In this document: positions 1-6,507 of the stretch, piece after piece
Numbering within the stretch: the stretch's first letter is position 1
Layout: each line of letters begins with the position of its first letter
The notes under the pieces: generated by a model
What the model was told of the DNA's origin: nothing
Databases searched by the model: none
Seen by the model: only the letters and a program-made list of their open reading frames with translations
Source: CAJQQY01 sp964352225
GTDB lineage: Bacteria > Bacteroidota > Bacteroidia > Chitinophagales > Saprospiraceae
Reading direction: 5' to 3'
DNA: 11,049 nucleotides
Assembly (NCBI GenBank): GCA_964352225.1
Contig: CAYGRM010000225.1
Location: forward strand, 1 to 11,049
Made by a program: the position numbers and the translations under genes

Positions 1-44
1 TTAAAATTTACTTTTTGCGAGCACTTTTTTTTTCTTCTTTAGTT

Positions 45-111
45 GCGACTAACGTCTCGCATACCCGCAGGCTGCCCGCTTAGGGCAGCTTGACGGGTAT
101 GCTTTGTTCGC
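45..111. repeat. GC-rich imperfect palindrome with attC-like geometry
   Basis: A two-part stem stands out in A+T-rich surroundings. The outer arm GCATACCCG (59-67) pairs perfectly with CGGGTATGC (94-102), and the inner arm GCTGCCC (71-77) pairs with GGGCAGC (83-89). The apical loop is 5 bases and the internal loop is asymmetric (3 against 4 bases). Outside the stem, AAC (51-53) faces GTT (106-108) and GCGA (45-48) faces TCGC (108-111), with unequal spacers. It begins 9 bases beyond the kinase stop, on the 3' side of the minus-strand unit. The asymmetric outer spacers and AAC/GTT edges recall integron attC sites, and no U-tract follows immediately, which argues against a plain terminator. It may instead be a dispersed Bacteroidota palindromic repeat. 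The palindrome is certain; its role is inference. Confidence 0.75.
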
Positions 112-119
112 TTCCGTTT

Positions 120-1223
120 TCAATTTTTTATTATTTTTTTCATCATGTCAAGGACGACTTCCATTTCATTTCCCTCCACAATTTTTCCTTCTTTTCGCCA
201 ATTATCCTGATTAGTTCTGGATTTTTGACAAATGAATATTCCTTTCTTTTTGTGAATGACTTTGAAATCTCTTCCTTGGTAATCTTGCAACATGAATTCA
301 TTATCTGTGTATCTCCAATCTGGCAAAATCCCAAGTTTATGAAGAGCGTGGTCAAATTCTGCAACGTCATTATATCTCCTATCTGAATCTGGGTGAGTTG
401 CCTTATTTATTATTTTCTTCAATCTCGTATCAACAAATGGAGGAAGACTTTTTAAATCAATTAGGTTTCCTTTCTTTGCCTTTTTCTCTAAAACTGAATC
501 AATAAATTTAGACTTATCATATTCACTTGTAAGTGCTAAATATTTCTTTCTCTCGCCTGGTTTTAGATAAGTTTCTCCGTCATATGGTAAAAAACCACCT
601 AAAAGTTGATAGAGAACTAATCCAATTTGATATAAATCTGACTTCCGTTCATATTCATTGTGGTATGACTCAGGAGGTCTATACAAAGCTGCATGTCTTG
701 AACCGTTAACAAAATCAGCATTTTGGGGGATTTTCTTTACAGAGCCAAAATCTGCAATTAAAGGATTATTATTCTCGTCAATAAGAATATTCGCAGGTTT
801 CAAATCTCTATGCAGTAACCTGTTTTCATCTTTATGCATATCTCCAACTCCATTTAATATTCCTCTTGTAACATCAACAGCTAACTTCAAACTCAAAAAT
901 GGCGACTCAATTAAATTATCAATATCTCCACCTAAAATTTCCTCAGTCATGAAAAAGGCAAATCCATTTTCGACTGTACGAGCATTTAATATCTTGATTA
1001 TATTGCTTGATTGAATTTGACTTAGTAGTTGAACTTCTTCATGTGAATCTGTTCCGTAGTAATAAAACTTTAATGCAACTCTTTTTTTGAGTAGTTTATG
1101 ATACCCAAATATCACGTATCCATTGCCTCCTTTGTGGCTATGTTTGTCAATTTCAATATCAGCTCTCAATTCATTTACCGTATTGATTACCTCTTTGGGG
1201 TAACCCAATTTACTCAAATCCAT
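120..1223 (-). CDS. Ser/Thr protein kinase with short C-terminal extension
   Basis: This is a Hanks-type protein kinase of 367 residues that would transfer phosphate from ATP to Ser/Thr on a protein partner in the cytoplasm; no membrane segment or signal peptide is visible. The canonical motifs are present: glycine loop GGNGYV (32-37), VALK lysine K52, catalytic loop HRDLKPAN (138-145) with D140 and N145, DFG at 158-160, a PPE form of the APE motif (183-185) and the helix-F aspartate D196, so the enzyme looks active. About 70 residues after the kinase core (from about 300) form a small basic tail with no family I recognise. The unusually long linker after helix F (about 215-265) is charged. 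The start lies 4 bases after the stop of the DUF3010-type gene, so the two are almost certainly co-transcribed. The natural substrate is unknown; the neighbouring protein is the obvious candidate. Confidence 0.93.
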   Translation of the reverse strand: MDLSKLGYPKEVINTVNELRADIEIDKHSHKGGNGYVIFGYHKLLKKRVALKFYYYGTDSHEEVQLLSQIQSSNIIKILNARTVENGFAFFMTEEILGGDIDNLIESPFLSLKLAVDVTRGILNGVGDMHKDENRLLHRDLKPANILIDENNNPLIADFGSVKKIPQNADFVNGSRHAALYRPPESYHNEYERKSDLYQIGLVLYQLLGGFLPYDGETYLKPGERKKYLALTSEYDKSKFIDSVLEKKAKKGNLIDLKSLPPFVDTRLKKIINKATHPDSDRRYNDVAEFDHALHKLGILPDWRYTDNEFMLQDYQGRDFKVIHKKKGIFICQKSRTNQDNWRKEGKIVEGNEMEVVLDMMKKIIKN

Positions 1224-1227
1224 TTAA

Positions 1228-1647
1228 TTACTTTGATTCGTCTAACATTAAACAATAGGCTACTTTCATCGCTTCAACTTGATAATTATTTACCCCCGTA
1301 AATTCTACATCAAGGTTTTTTAGCATAGACTTCATTGTTAATCCATGAATTATTGAAACTGGAAAATCAGTATTCTGAATCAATCCTTCAATTTTGAAAG
1401 AAGTCGGACCTCCTGCGAATTTTCCTTTTGTAGCTCTTTCTTTTATTCCGATTTTATCAAAATTATGGGCTTTAAAAAAACTGCTTATCACATTTGAAAA
1501 TGATTTAACATCTTCTTGGTTATTTGAATCATTCAGATTAGTTTTTTTGAATTCAGTAGGTATTACTTTGAAATTATCAGGTTCTCCTTCAAGAACGACA
1601 ACAATAGCTGAATTTCCTTTTATTTCAATTCCACATGTTTTTGGCAT
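1228..1647 (-). CDS. DUF3010-type protein
   Basis: This 139-residue soluble protein matches what I recall of the DUF3010 family (typically about 140 residues, function unknown). It has an N-terminal strand CGIEIKGN (5-12), a central IKER (68-71) running into KGKFAGG (74-80), then FKIEGLIQ (84-91), and a C-terminal helix YQVEAMKVAY (122-131). I chose the ATG at 1647 because the family motif begins directly after it; an in-frame ATG at 1698 would add 17 residues (MILTSSLPLEKRKTNND) unlike the family and would overlap a palindrome. The pattern of a first GIEI-type strand, a basic central motif and a terminal helix suggests an RNase H/RuvC-like fold, but that is inference and no full acidic catalytic set is evident. 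It is the first gene of a two-gene unit with the kinase downstream. Confidence 0.8.
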   Translation of the reverse strand: MPKTCGIEIKGNSAIVVVLEGEPDNFKVIPTEFKKTNLNDSNNQEDVKSFSNVISSFFKAHNFDKIGIKERATKGKFAGGPTSFKIEGLIQNTDFPVSIIHGLTMKSMLKNLDVEFTGVNNYQVEAMKVAYCLMLDESK

Positions 1648-1691
1648 ATCGTTATTTGTTTTTCTTTTTTCTAATGGAAGCGAACTTGTCA

Positions 1692-1713
1692 ATATCAACG
1701 AACATGTTGATAT
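1692..1713. promoter_or_regulatory. Inverted repeat upstream of the DUF3010-kinase unit
   Basis: ATATCAAC (1692-1699) and GTTGATAT (1706-1713) form a perfect 8-bp inverted repeat around a 6-base centre. It lies 45-66 bases upstream of the chosen start of the DUF3010-type gene. A TTGACA hexamer on the minus strand (1734-1729) lies just upstream, but no convincing Bacteroidota -7 element (TAnnTTTG) follows at the right spacing. The palindrome could be an operator or a leader hairpin. The repeat is seen directly; its function is a guess. Confidence 0.35.
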
Positions 1714-1824
1714 CCACGTAGTCGTACTGTCAACTATTTTTCATAAACAACTGGTTATCAGTCATTTATAATTTTCAACTAAAACTTGTCACATTAGGTA
1801 TAGTTTTAATATAAACTAGTTATT

Positions 1825-1833
1825 TTTATTCCT
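1825..1833. repeat. Target-site duplication, left copy
   Basis: TTTATTCCT directly abuts the left terminal inverted repeat and recurs at 3250-3258, abutting the right one. A 9-bp duplication fits transposition by an IS4-like element. Confidence 0.92.
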
Positions 1834-1858
1834 CAGCAATTATCGGTTTGAAAAAAGA
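1834..1858. repeat. IS terminal inverted repeat, left
   Basis: This is a 25-bp perfect inverted match to 3225-3249; the match stops at 1859. It lies 11 bases beyond the transposase stop codon. Confidence 0.95.
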
Positions 1859-1869
1859 CTAATATAAAA

Positions 1870-3159
1870 TTATTCTAATGCGGGCATTTTGACCTGCCTT
1901 CGTTTTACAATAAAGCGATAAATCGCGTTCATTGACATAGTTGGTAAGAGATAAAAGACACTTCTAATTTTTTCCCAGAGTGACTTAAATGTTTTACAAA
2001 CTTTTTTTGCTTCTTGAAAATCTTTATCAAGATGTTGGGCAATTTGGTCTGTCAAAAAGGCTAAAAAGGTCAGAATAGCAAAATTAGTGGCTAGGTGTTT
2101 TTTACCATGACCATAACCATGACCATAATTGTGCTCTAAATGATAACCTTGATTTTTCAAAGTATTAAAAGTTTCATTTTCAATTTTCCATCGAGAACGA
2201 GCCACATCAATTAATTCTTTTACATTTTCTAAACTAATTGGAATATCTGTAATCCAAGTGGAATAAAAAGTGGACTTTCCTGTCTTTTTATCTGTTTCAA
2301 TGTACTCAAAATAATTGGTCAAAATTTCTTGATGTTGACCATTCAGAATGAGTTTATTGGTAAAGTTGGCTGTACAGTTTTTATCTGCTGTCTGCCAAGT
2401 TAGACTTTGTAGTTGATTTTTTTTTCGTAACTGTTCTACTTGAACATCAACATAGGTCTGTCCTTTTGAACCAATGATATAACTCATTTTTTCTTTCATC
2501 AATGCTTTGATATGTGGCCCATTGATATAAAGTGCATCAAATACAGCGATAATCTTTTTGTCACCCATAGCATTTCGAATCTGTGGAATAATTCGCTTAG
2601 AAGCATTTAATTCACAATCATTTTTGGTACGACCATGCTGCTTCACTATTGGTCCACAGGCAACGGGAAATACTGTTGATTGATTGGGATGTACCGCAAC
2701 TGCTCCTAATAATTGATGATAATAAGTAGTTTTTCCATTGCGATGATTCTTGATCATACATTGAGGGCAACCTTTGACACCAGAGCAATAATGACCCGTT
2801 CCATCTACCGAGATTACCGTGTATTTGCCCAACACCTGTCGTTGCTTGAACACCTCTTGCTTGGTTAATAAATCAAGTTGTGGTTTAAACAATGCTTGTA
2901 ATTCTGATGGTGACACCTCATCTATGCTTTCTCTAAGTGCTATATTCTCGGGTAGTTCCTTGACTCCATAGACGCGGGCTAGATTTTCTGCCCTAAAACT
3001 ATATTGCTCTTGAAAAGAACTGAGAGAAGAATCTTTTAAATGAAACATCGCAAATGCTAAATTCAACATAGTTGATATCTCATACGTGAAATTCTTATGA
3101 CGAGGGTCGGTTACTCTCTTTAAACCCTTTCTTACCAATTTTATCAATTTATCTACCAT
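1870..3159 (-). CDS. IS4-like DDE transposase
   Basis: This 429-residue transposase cuts and rejoins the ends of the surrounding element. An RNase H-like catalytic core is recognisable: first aspartate D119 in SVDGT, second D208 in VFDAL, and the glutamate E327 in RSRWKIENE followed by a basic segment, matching the DDE_Tnp_1 layout. A cysteine cluster, C125, C131 and C134 (CPQC), lies within the loop after the first aspartate and could bind a metal. Residues 345-351 read YGHGYGHG-like owing to a 12-bp tandem duplication. There are no stops or frameshifts, so it is probably functional. The exact IS4 subgroup is uncertain, since the glutamate-to-lysine spacing is one residue longer than the classical Y(2)R(3)E(6)K signature. 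Confidence 0.95.
   Translation of the reverse strand: MVDKLIKLVRKGLKRVTDPRHKNFTYEISTMLNLAFAMFHLKDSSLSSFQEQYSFRAENLARVYGVKELPENIALRESIDEVSPSELQALFKPQLDLLTKQEVFKQRQVLGKYTVISVDGTGHYCSGVKGCPQCMIKNHRNGKTTYYHQLLGAVAVHPNQSTVFPVACGPIVKQHGRTKNDCELNASKRIIPQIRNAMGDKKIIAVFDALYINGPHIKALMKEKMSYIIGSKGQTYVDVQVEQLRKKNQLQSLTWQTADKNCTANFTNKLILNGQHQEILTNYFEYIETDKKTGKSTFYSTWITDIPISLENVKELIDVARSRWKIENETFNTLKNQGYHLEHNYGHGYGHGKKHLATNFAILTFLAFLTDQIAQHLDKDFQEAKKVCKTFKSLWEKIRSVFYLLPTMSMNAIYRFIVKRRQVKMPALE
2104..2127. repeat. 12-bp tandem duplication inside the transposase gene
   Basis: The unit ACCATGACCATA occurs twice in direct succession (2104-2115, 2116-2127), in frame, and produces the repeated GHGYGHG in the protein after the catalytic glutamate. 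It does not disrupt the reading frame. Confidence 0.85.
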
Positions 3160-3224
3160 CCAACTTTTTGGATGAAATGTATTATTTTTATTGATTTACT
3201 TCTAATTTATCTTTTTTATATAAA

Positions 3225-3249
3225 TCTTTTTTCAAACCGATAATTGCTG
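3225..3249. repeat. IS terminal inverted repeat, right
   Basis: This is a perfect 25-bp inverted copy of 1834-1858. It lies 65 bases upstream of the transposase start codon. Confidence 0.95.
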
Positions 3250-3258
3250 TTTATTCCT
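3250..3258. repeat. Target-site duplication, right copy
   Basis: TTTATTCCT is identical to 1825-1833 and directly adjacent to the right inverted repeat. Confidence 0.92.
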
Positions 3259-3277
3259 TAAATATATATTAATAAAA

Positions 3278-4762
3278 TTAAATATCCATATCATCTATTG
3301 GACTTTTTAGCTCCCTTCTAAACTTATTTGAAATATGAAGATAAATCTCAGTTGTTTTAATAGAACTATGTCCTAATAATTCTTTTACATTATGTAAAGG
3401 AACATTCTTCTCAACCAAGTGAGTCGCAAAACTATGGCGCAATCCATGAAGCGTTACAAATCGATTAACCTGTGATTCTTGTTTAGCTTTTTCGAAAACA
3501 GATTGAATGCTACTTTCTGAATATTGCCCTCCCGATTGCCCTTCAAATATCCATATAGTTGGTTGGTATTGATCCGTATATTTTTTAAGATATTTGATCG
3601 CAATCGGACTAAAAAAAGTATAACGATCTTTTCCTCCTTTTCCATTTTTTATAAATATAGTTTTCCTTTCATAGTTTAAATCACTAATTCTTAAATTTAA
3701 AACTTCTGATTTTCTCAACCCTCCTGAGTAGGTTAAAATCAACATACATTTGTGTTTTAAATTTTTGCAACTTTTTAATAACTGTTGAACCTCTTCTTCC
3801 GAAAACACATTGGGCAAGGCTCTTCTTTTTTTAGGGCGATCCAATTTTGCTATTTTTTCTTCTTGGTTTAATACTCGCCCATAAAAAGCATTTAATGCAT
3901 TTATTAATTGGTTGAGGTAACTATCTGAAATATTATCATGTTTTTTTCGAATAATTATATAAGCTGTTATTTCTTTAAAAGTAATCGCAGAAGGCTTTTT
4001 ATTTTTATAAAACCTCAAAAAAGCTTTAAGTTGATTAAGATATGAGCTAATCGTTTTTTGTCTCTTTCCTTCTAAAATGAGTTTTTCTTCCAAGGCTGTA
4101 ATTGCGTATTTTTGCATTTCATTAAAAAAAGAATTTGAAGCTGGTTTTGGATATTTTATTTTTCTTATGCAATGATATTCTTCAGGTATATTTTTTTGAA
4201 TCCTAAAATCAAATTGGATATTTTCCATTCCAATATACTTTTTGAAAGATCTAAAACTCTGTTTTACATTTGGTATTTCCCAACAAACTATTTCCTTATT
4301 CCATTTTCTGCCATTTATATTTTTTATGGCTTCTACCCACCCTTTTTTATCGGCAGGGACATAGGCATTCAACCAGTTTATATTTTTTTGTCGAACAATT
4401 ATTTTTTCACCAACAACTTTCTTTTGAATGGAATCTTTATATTGAAATTTGGTGAAAGAAATCTTTGATAATTTTACCTTTTGAACCTCAGTTTCCACAG
4501 GAAGTATTACCTCAGGAGTTGAGGATATATTTTTTCTCTCATATTTTAATGCTTTGTCTCCATAAGCCTGTCTCAATTGTATGAAGGATTCTTTGGAGTA
4601 AGGAAGGTGCCAACATTTTTTAGTTTGACTCCATTTTCTATTTGGAATAGCTTTAATGATCGAAATTAAAAAATCACTTTTTTTAAAATGGACTTTTATT
4701 CGAGTTTCTCCTCGATGAATAATTTTGGACAAATGAATGGAATTAGAGAGAATGTTTTTCAT
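3278..4762 (-). CDS. Tyrosine recombinase with duplicated HARP-like N-terminus
   Basis: This 494-residue site-specific recombinase would perform strand exchange at att-type DNA sites. The C-terminal half is a full phage-integrase catalytic domain with R350 (GGLRKSE), beta-hairpin K375 (GKGGKDR), H439 and R442 (HGLRHSF), H465 (GHSS) and nucleophile Y474 (TEIYLHIS). A SAM-like core-binding domain lies at about 213-300. The first 180 residues are unusual: two related segments, about 17-68 and 124-178, share the pattern IK-x-I-x2-RKW-x5-CW-x-[LI]-P followed by SF and a terminal G. This resembles the HARP motif of SMARCAL1-type proteins. Simple XerC/D-type enzymes are about 300 residues, so the extra length is this doublet and its linkers. 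It lacks an obvious extra segment of the IntI type. It lies upstream of, and in the same direction as, the DUF3010-kinase unit. Confidence 0.93.
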   Translation of the reverse strand: MKNILSNSIHLSKIIHRGETRIKVHFKKSDFLISIIKAIPNRKWSQTKKCWHLPYSKESFIQLRQAYGDKALKYERKNISSTPEVILPVETEVQKVKLSKISFTKFQYKDSIQKKVVGEKIIVRQKNINWLNAYVPADKKGWVEAIKNINGRKWNKEIVCWEIPNVKQSFRSFKKYIGMENIQFDFRIQKNIPEEYHCIRKIKYPKPASNSFFNEMQKYAITALEEKLILEGKRQKTISSYLNQLKAFLRFYKNKKPSAITFKEITAYIIIRKKHDNISDSYLNQLINALNAFYGRVLNQEEKIAKLDRPKKRRALPNVFSEEEVQQLLKSCKNLKHKCMLILTYSGGLRKSEVLNLRISDLNYERKTIFIKNGKGGKDRYTFFSPIAIKYLKKYTDQYQPTIWIFEGQSGGQYSESSIQSVFEKAKQESQVNRFVTLHGLRHSFATHLVEKNVPLHNVKELLGHSSIKTTEIYLHISNKFRRELKSPIDDMDI

Positions 4763-5092
4763 AGAGCGTATTTTTAAAGTTTAAAATAAGAATTAAATTT
4801 TATTTTAAAAATTGCTCTTCAATTTTTTTTTAAGTAACTACTTGATTATCAATATTGTCCAGGCTTAGAAACATGCCCTTTATGAGTTGAGTGTCGACCT
4901 ATTTCAGGACGATACATTTATCCTTATAAATACGATTACATTCCGTATGCGCAAACTGTTTTTGCCTTACTATAAAAATTCCGGGATAATAACCGTGTTT
5001 ATTATGACAAACAAATCAAAAAAGAAAAACCATTTTACGGGATATGCTCTAAAAGACGAGTGATAGAAAAATATTTTTATACTTCGGCCACC
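4763..5092. other. Intergenic region: recombinase upstream DNA and possible remnant coding
   Basis: Positions 4763-4840 are very A+T-rich and should hold the recombinase promoter, but no clear -33/-7 pair can be assigned. From 4841 to 5092 one plus-strand frame is open except for two stops and looks protein-like, including a CPGLETCP segment and SKRRVIEKYFYTSAT just before the transposase remnant. It may be the worn N-terminus of that transposase or of another lost gene. No RNA gene or repeat was seen. Confidence 0.4.
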
Positions 5093-6191
5093 ATGAATGA
5101 ATTATCTGAAATTCATGGAATACTTGGCAGTAAGAATGTTTCAGATTGGCTTAGAAAAAAGTACCTATCGGAACAATTATGATAAAGATTTTGATTTCTT
5201 AAAATTCAAGCAAGATATAATTGCTATTGCTTGTGAAAAAGAACTGGCAATAGCTTTCGACCCAAGTTTTATTTCCAAAAGCGGAAAACATACTCCAAGG
5301 TTAAATTACTTTTGGTCAGGTTGTACTAGTCGATAAAAGTTGGGGTTAGAGATTGCAGGATTTGGAGCAGTAGATATTTTAAATAATACCTGTATGCATC
5401 TAAGTTACCAACAAACGTTAGATCATAAAAAGTATGATTCTTTAGTTACCTATATCCAGATTTAGTTACTTCGATTGCTGAGTAACTTCAGAAAACGTCC
5501 AAGTATCTATTAGTAGACGATTACTTTTCAAAGAATACTTTTGTTAATCCTGTTGCAGAAAAAAGCTTTACAGTAATTAGTCGATTAAAAGAAGATGCCG
5601 CTTTATTCTACAAATATTTAGGTACTCAACGCAAAAAATATGCAGCTAAAGTAAATGTTAGCCAGCTTAGTGAAGAACACGTTACTTTAATTTTTGTAGA
5701 AGAAAAATGGAAAGCATACGAGGCGGTAGTTTATTTTAAATCCTTGAAACGATGGATTAAAGTTGTTATCGTTCATTATTTTGACAACAAAGGAAATTTG
5801 AAAAAAGTGAAAATTTATTTTTCCACGGATTCTTTGATGAGTGGAGTGGTTCAGATATTTTAGTCTATTACAAATCTCACTTCCAAATTGAATTTCTTTA
5901 TCGAGATGCAAAGCAATTTGTGGAATTAGAACAATGCCAAAGTAGAAAAGAAAAAAAATTAGATTTTCATTTCAATACAGCTTTGACAACTGTTTCTTTA
6001 GCAAAAGCAATACATCATTTGAGTGCGCCAGTAGAACAAAGAAAACCATTTTCAATGTTTAGCATTAAAGCTCAATATTTCAACGAACTTTTGATGGATA
6101 GATTTTTTTCCGTGTTTGGAATACCCCCCAAACCGAAAAAAATAATCCACATTATTTAATCCTCCATGATTTTGGCAAAATTGCCGCTTAA
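5093..6191 (+). pseudogene. Decayed IS4-family transposase
   Basis: This is a broken relative of a transposase common in Bacteroidota, unrelated to the intact one at 1870-3159. Coding pieces recur in three frames. Piece one (from 5097) has FDFLKFK and the first aspartate region AFDPSFISKSGK, and stops at 5334. Piece two carries the second aspartate in YLLVDDYFSK, with a stop at 5483, and FSTDSLMSG. Piece three (from about 5851) has YYKSHFQIEFLYRDAKQF and ends near the RFFSVFG motif. A final shift in an A7 run (6136-6142) restores the family C-terminus DFGKIAA, ending at 6189-6191. The Y(2)R(3)E(6)K signature of IS4 transposases is present but its arginine is replaced by histidine. The ATGA doublet at 5093-5100 may be a small duplication that shifted the frame. 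I found no terminal inverted repeats. Confidence 0.9.
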
Positions 6192-6507
6192 TTCTTCACG
6201 GACTATTAATGAAAGAAAAATAGGTTAAAAAAGTAGTGGTGAAAGTTTCGAAGTATTTCTGGTTCCAAAATGATTTACTAACTTTGATATAACATAAATA
6301 ACTAAAGTAAGAAGCGTATTACTTTTTTCCTTACATCGAAAACGCCAAAATTTCAGTAGCAAAGGAAGATGAGTAAGACGCTTGCGCTATTTTATATCCA
6401 TTTCTGAATGGTTATGAAAAGGCGTGGGCGTACTTATCTTTGCTAAAGGTGCTTGGCGTACCTCGATGTAAGATTTGTACTGCTCACGTTTTTTTAAAAC
6501 CTTGGAC
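6192..6507. other. Gene-free stretch before the GIY-YIG-like gene
   Basis: No complete gene is supported. Positions 6192-6320 are A+T-rich and probably contain the tail of the dead insertion sequence. Positions 6365-6480 are distinctly richer in G+C, with two similar phrases GGGCGTAC (6426-6433) and TTGGCGTACC, and both strands are open over a short distance. It could be a piece of a dispersed repeat or a remnant of a lost gene. The promoter of the downstream pair should lie here but is not identifiable. Confidence 0.4.

Larger units (their letters stand above)
1834..3249 (-). mobile_element. Complete IS4-like insertion sequence, 1416 bp
   Basis: The element is bounded by 25-bp perfect terminal inverted repeats (1834-1858 and 3225-3249, outer end CAGCAATTATCGG) and flanked by a 9-bp direct repeat TTTATTCCT. 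It contains one intact transposase gene on the minus strand. Perfect ends and a perfect target duplication imply a recent insertion. Removing the element and one duplicate restores a short A+T-rich spacer between the recombinase stop and the promoter region of the DUF3010-kinase unit, so no coding sequence was broken. Its presence could change transcription of the downstream minus-strand genes. Confidence 0.95.

Noticed and set aside
1228..1698. Longer form of the DUF3010-type gene starting at the ATG at 1698.
   Set aside because: The extra 17 residues do not resemble the family, and they overlap the palindrome at 1692-1713. The ATG at 1647 gives the usual family start and length.
5093..5180. 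Alternative reading from the ATG at 5093 (MNELSEIHGILGSKNVSDW) that looks like a small helix-turn-helix.
   Set aside because: The overlapping frame from 5097 leads directly into clear transposase sequence (STYRNNYDKDFDF), and the reading from 5093 stops after about 29 codons.
6475..6507. TTG-initiated extension of the GIY-YIG-like gene.
   Set aside because: An ATG at 6508 follows in frame, and the extra residues add no recognisable signal or domain.
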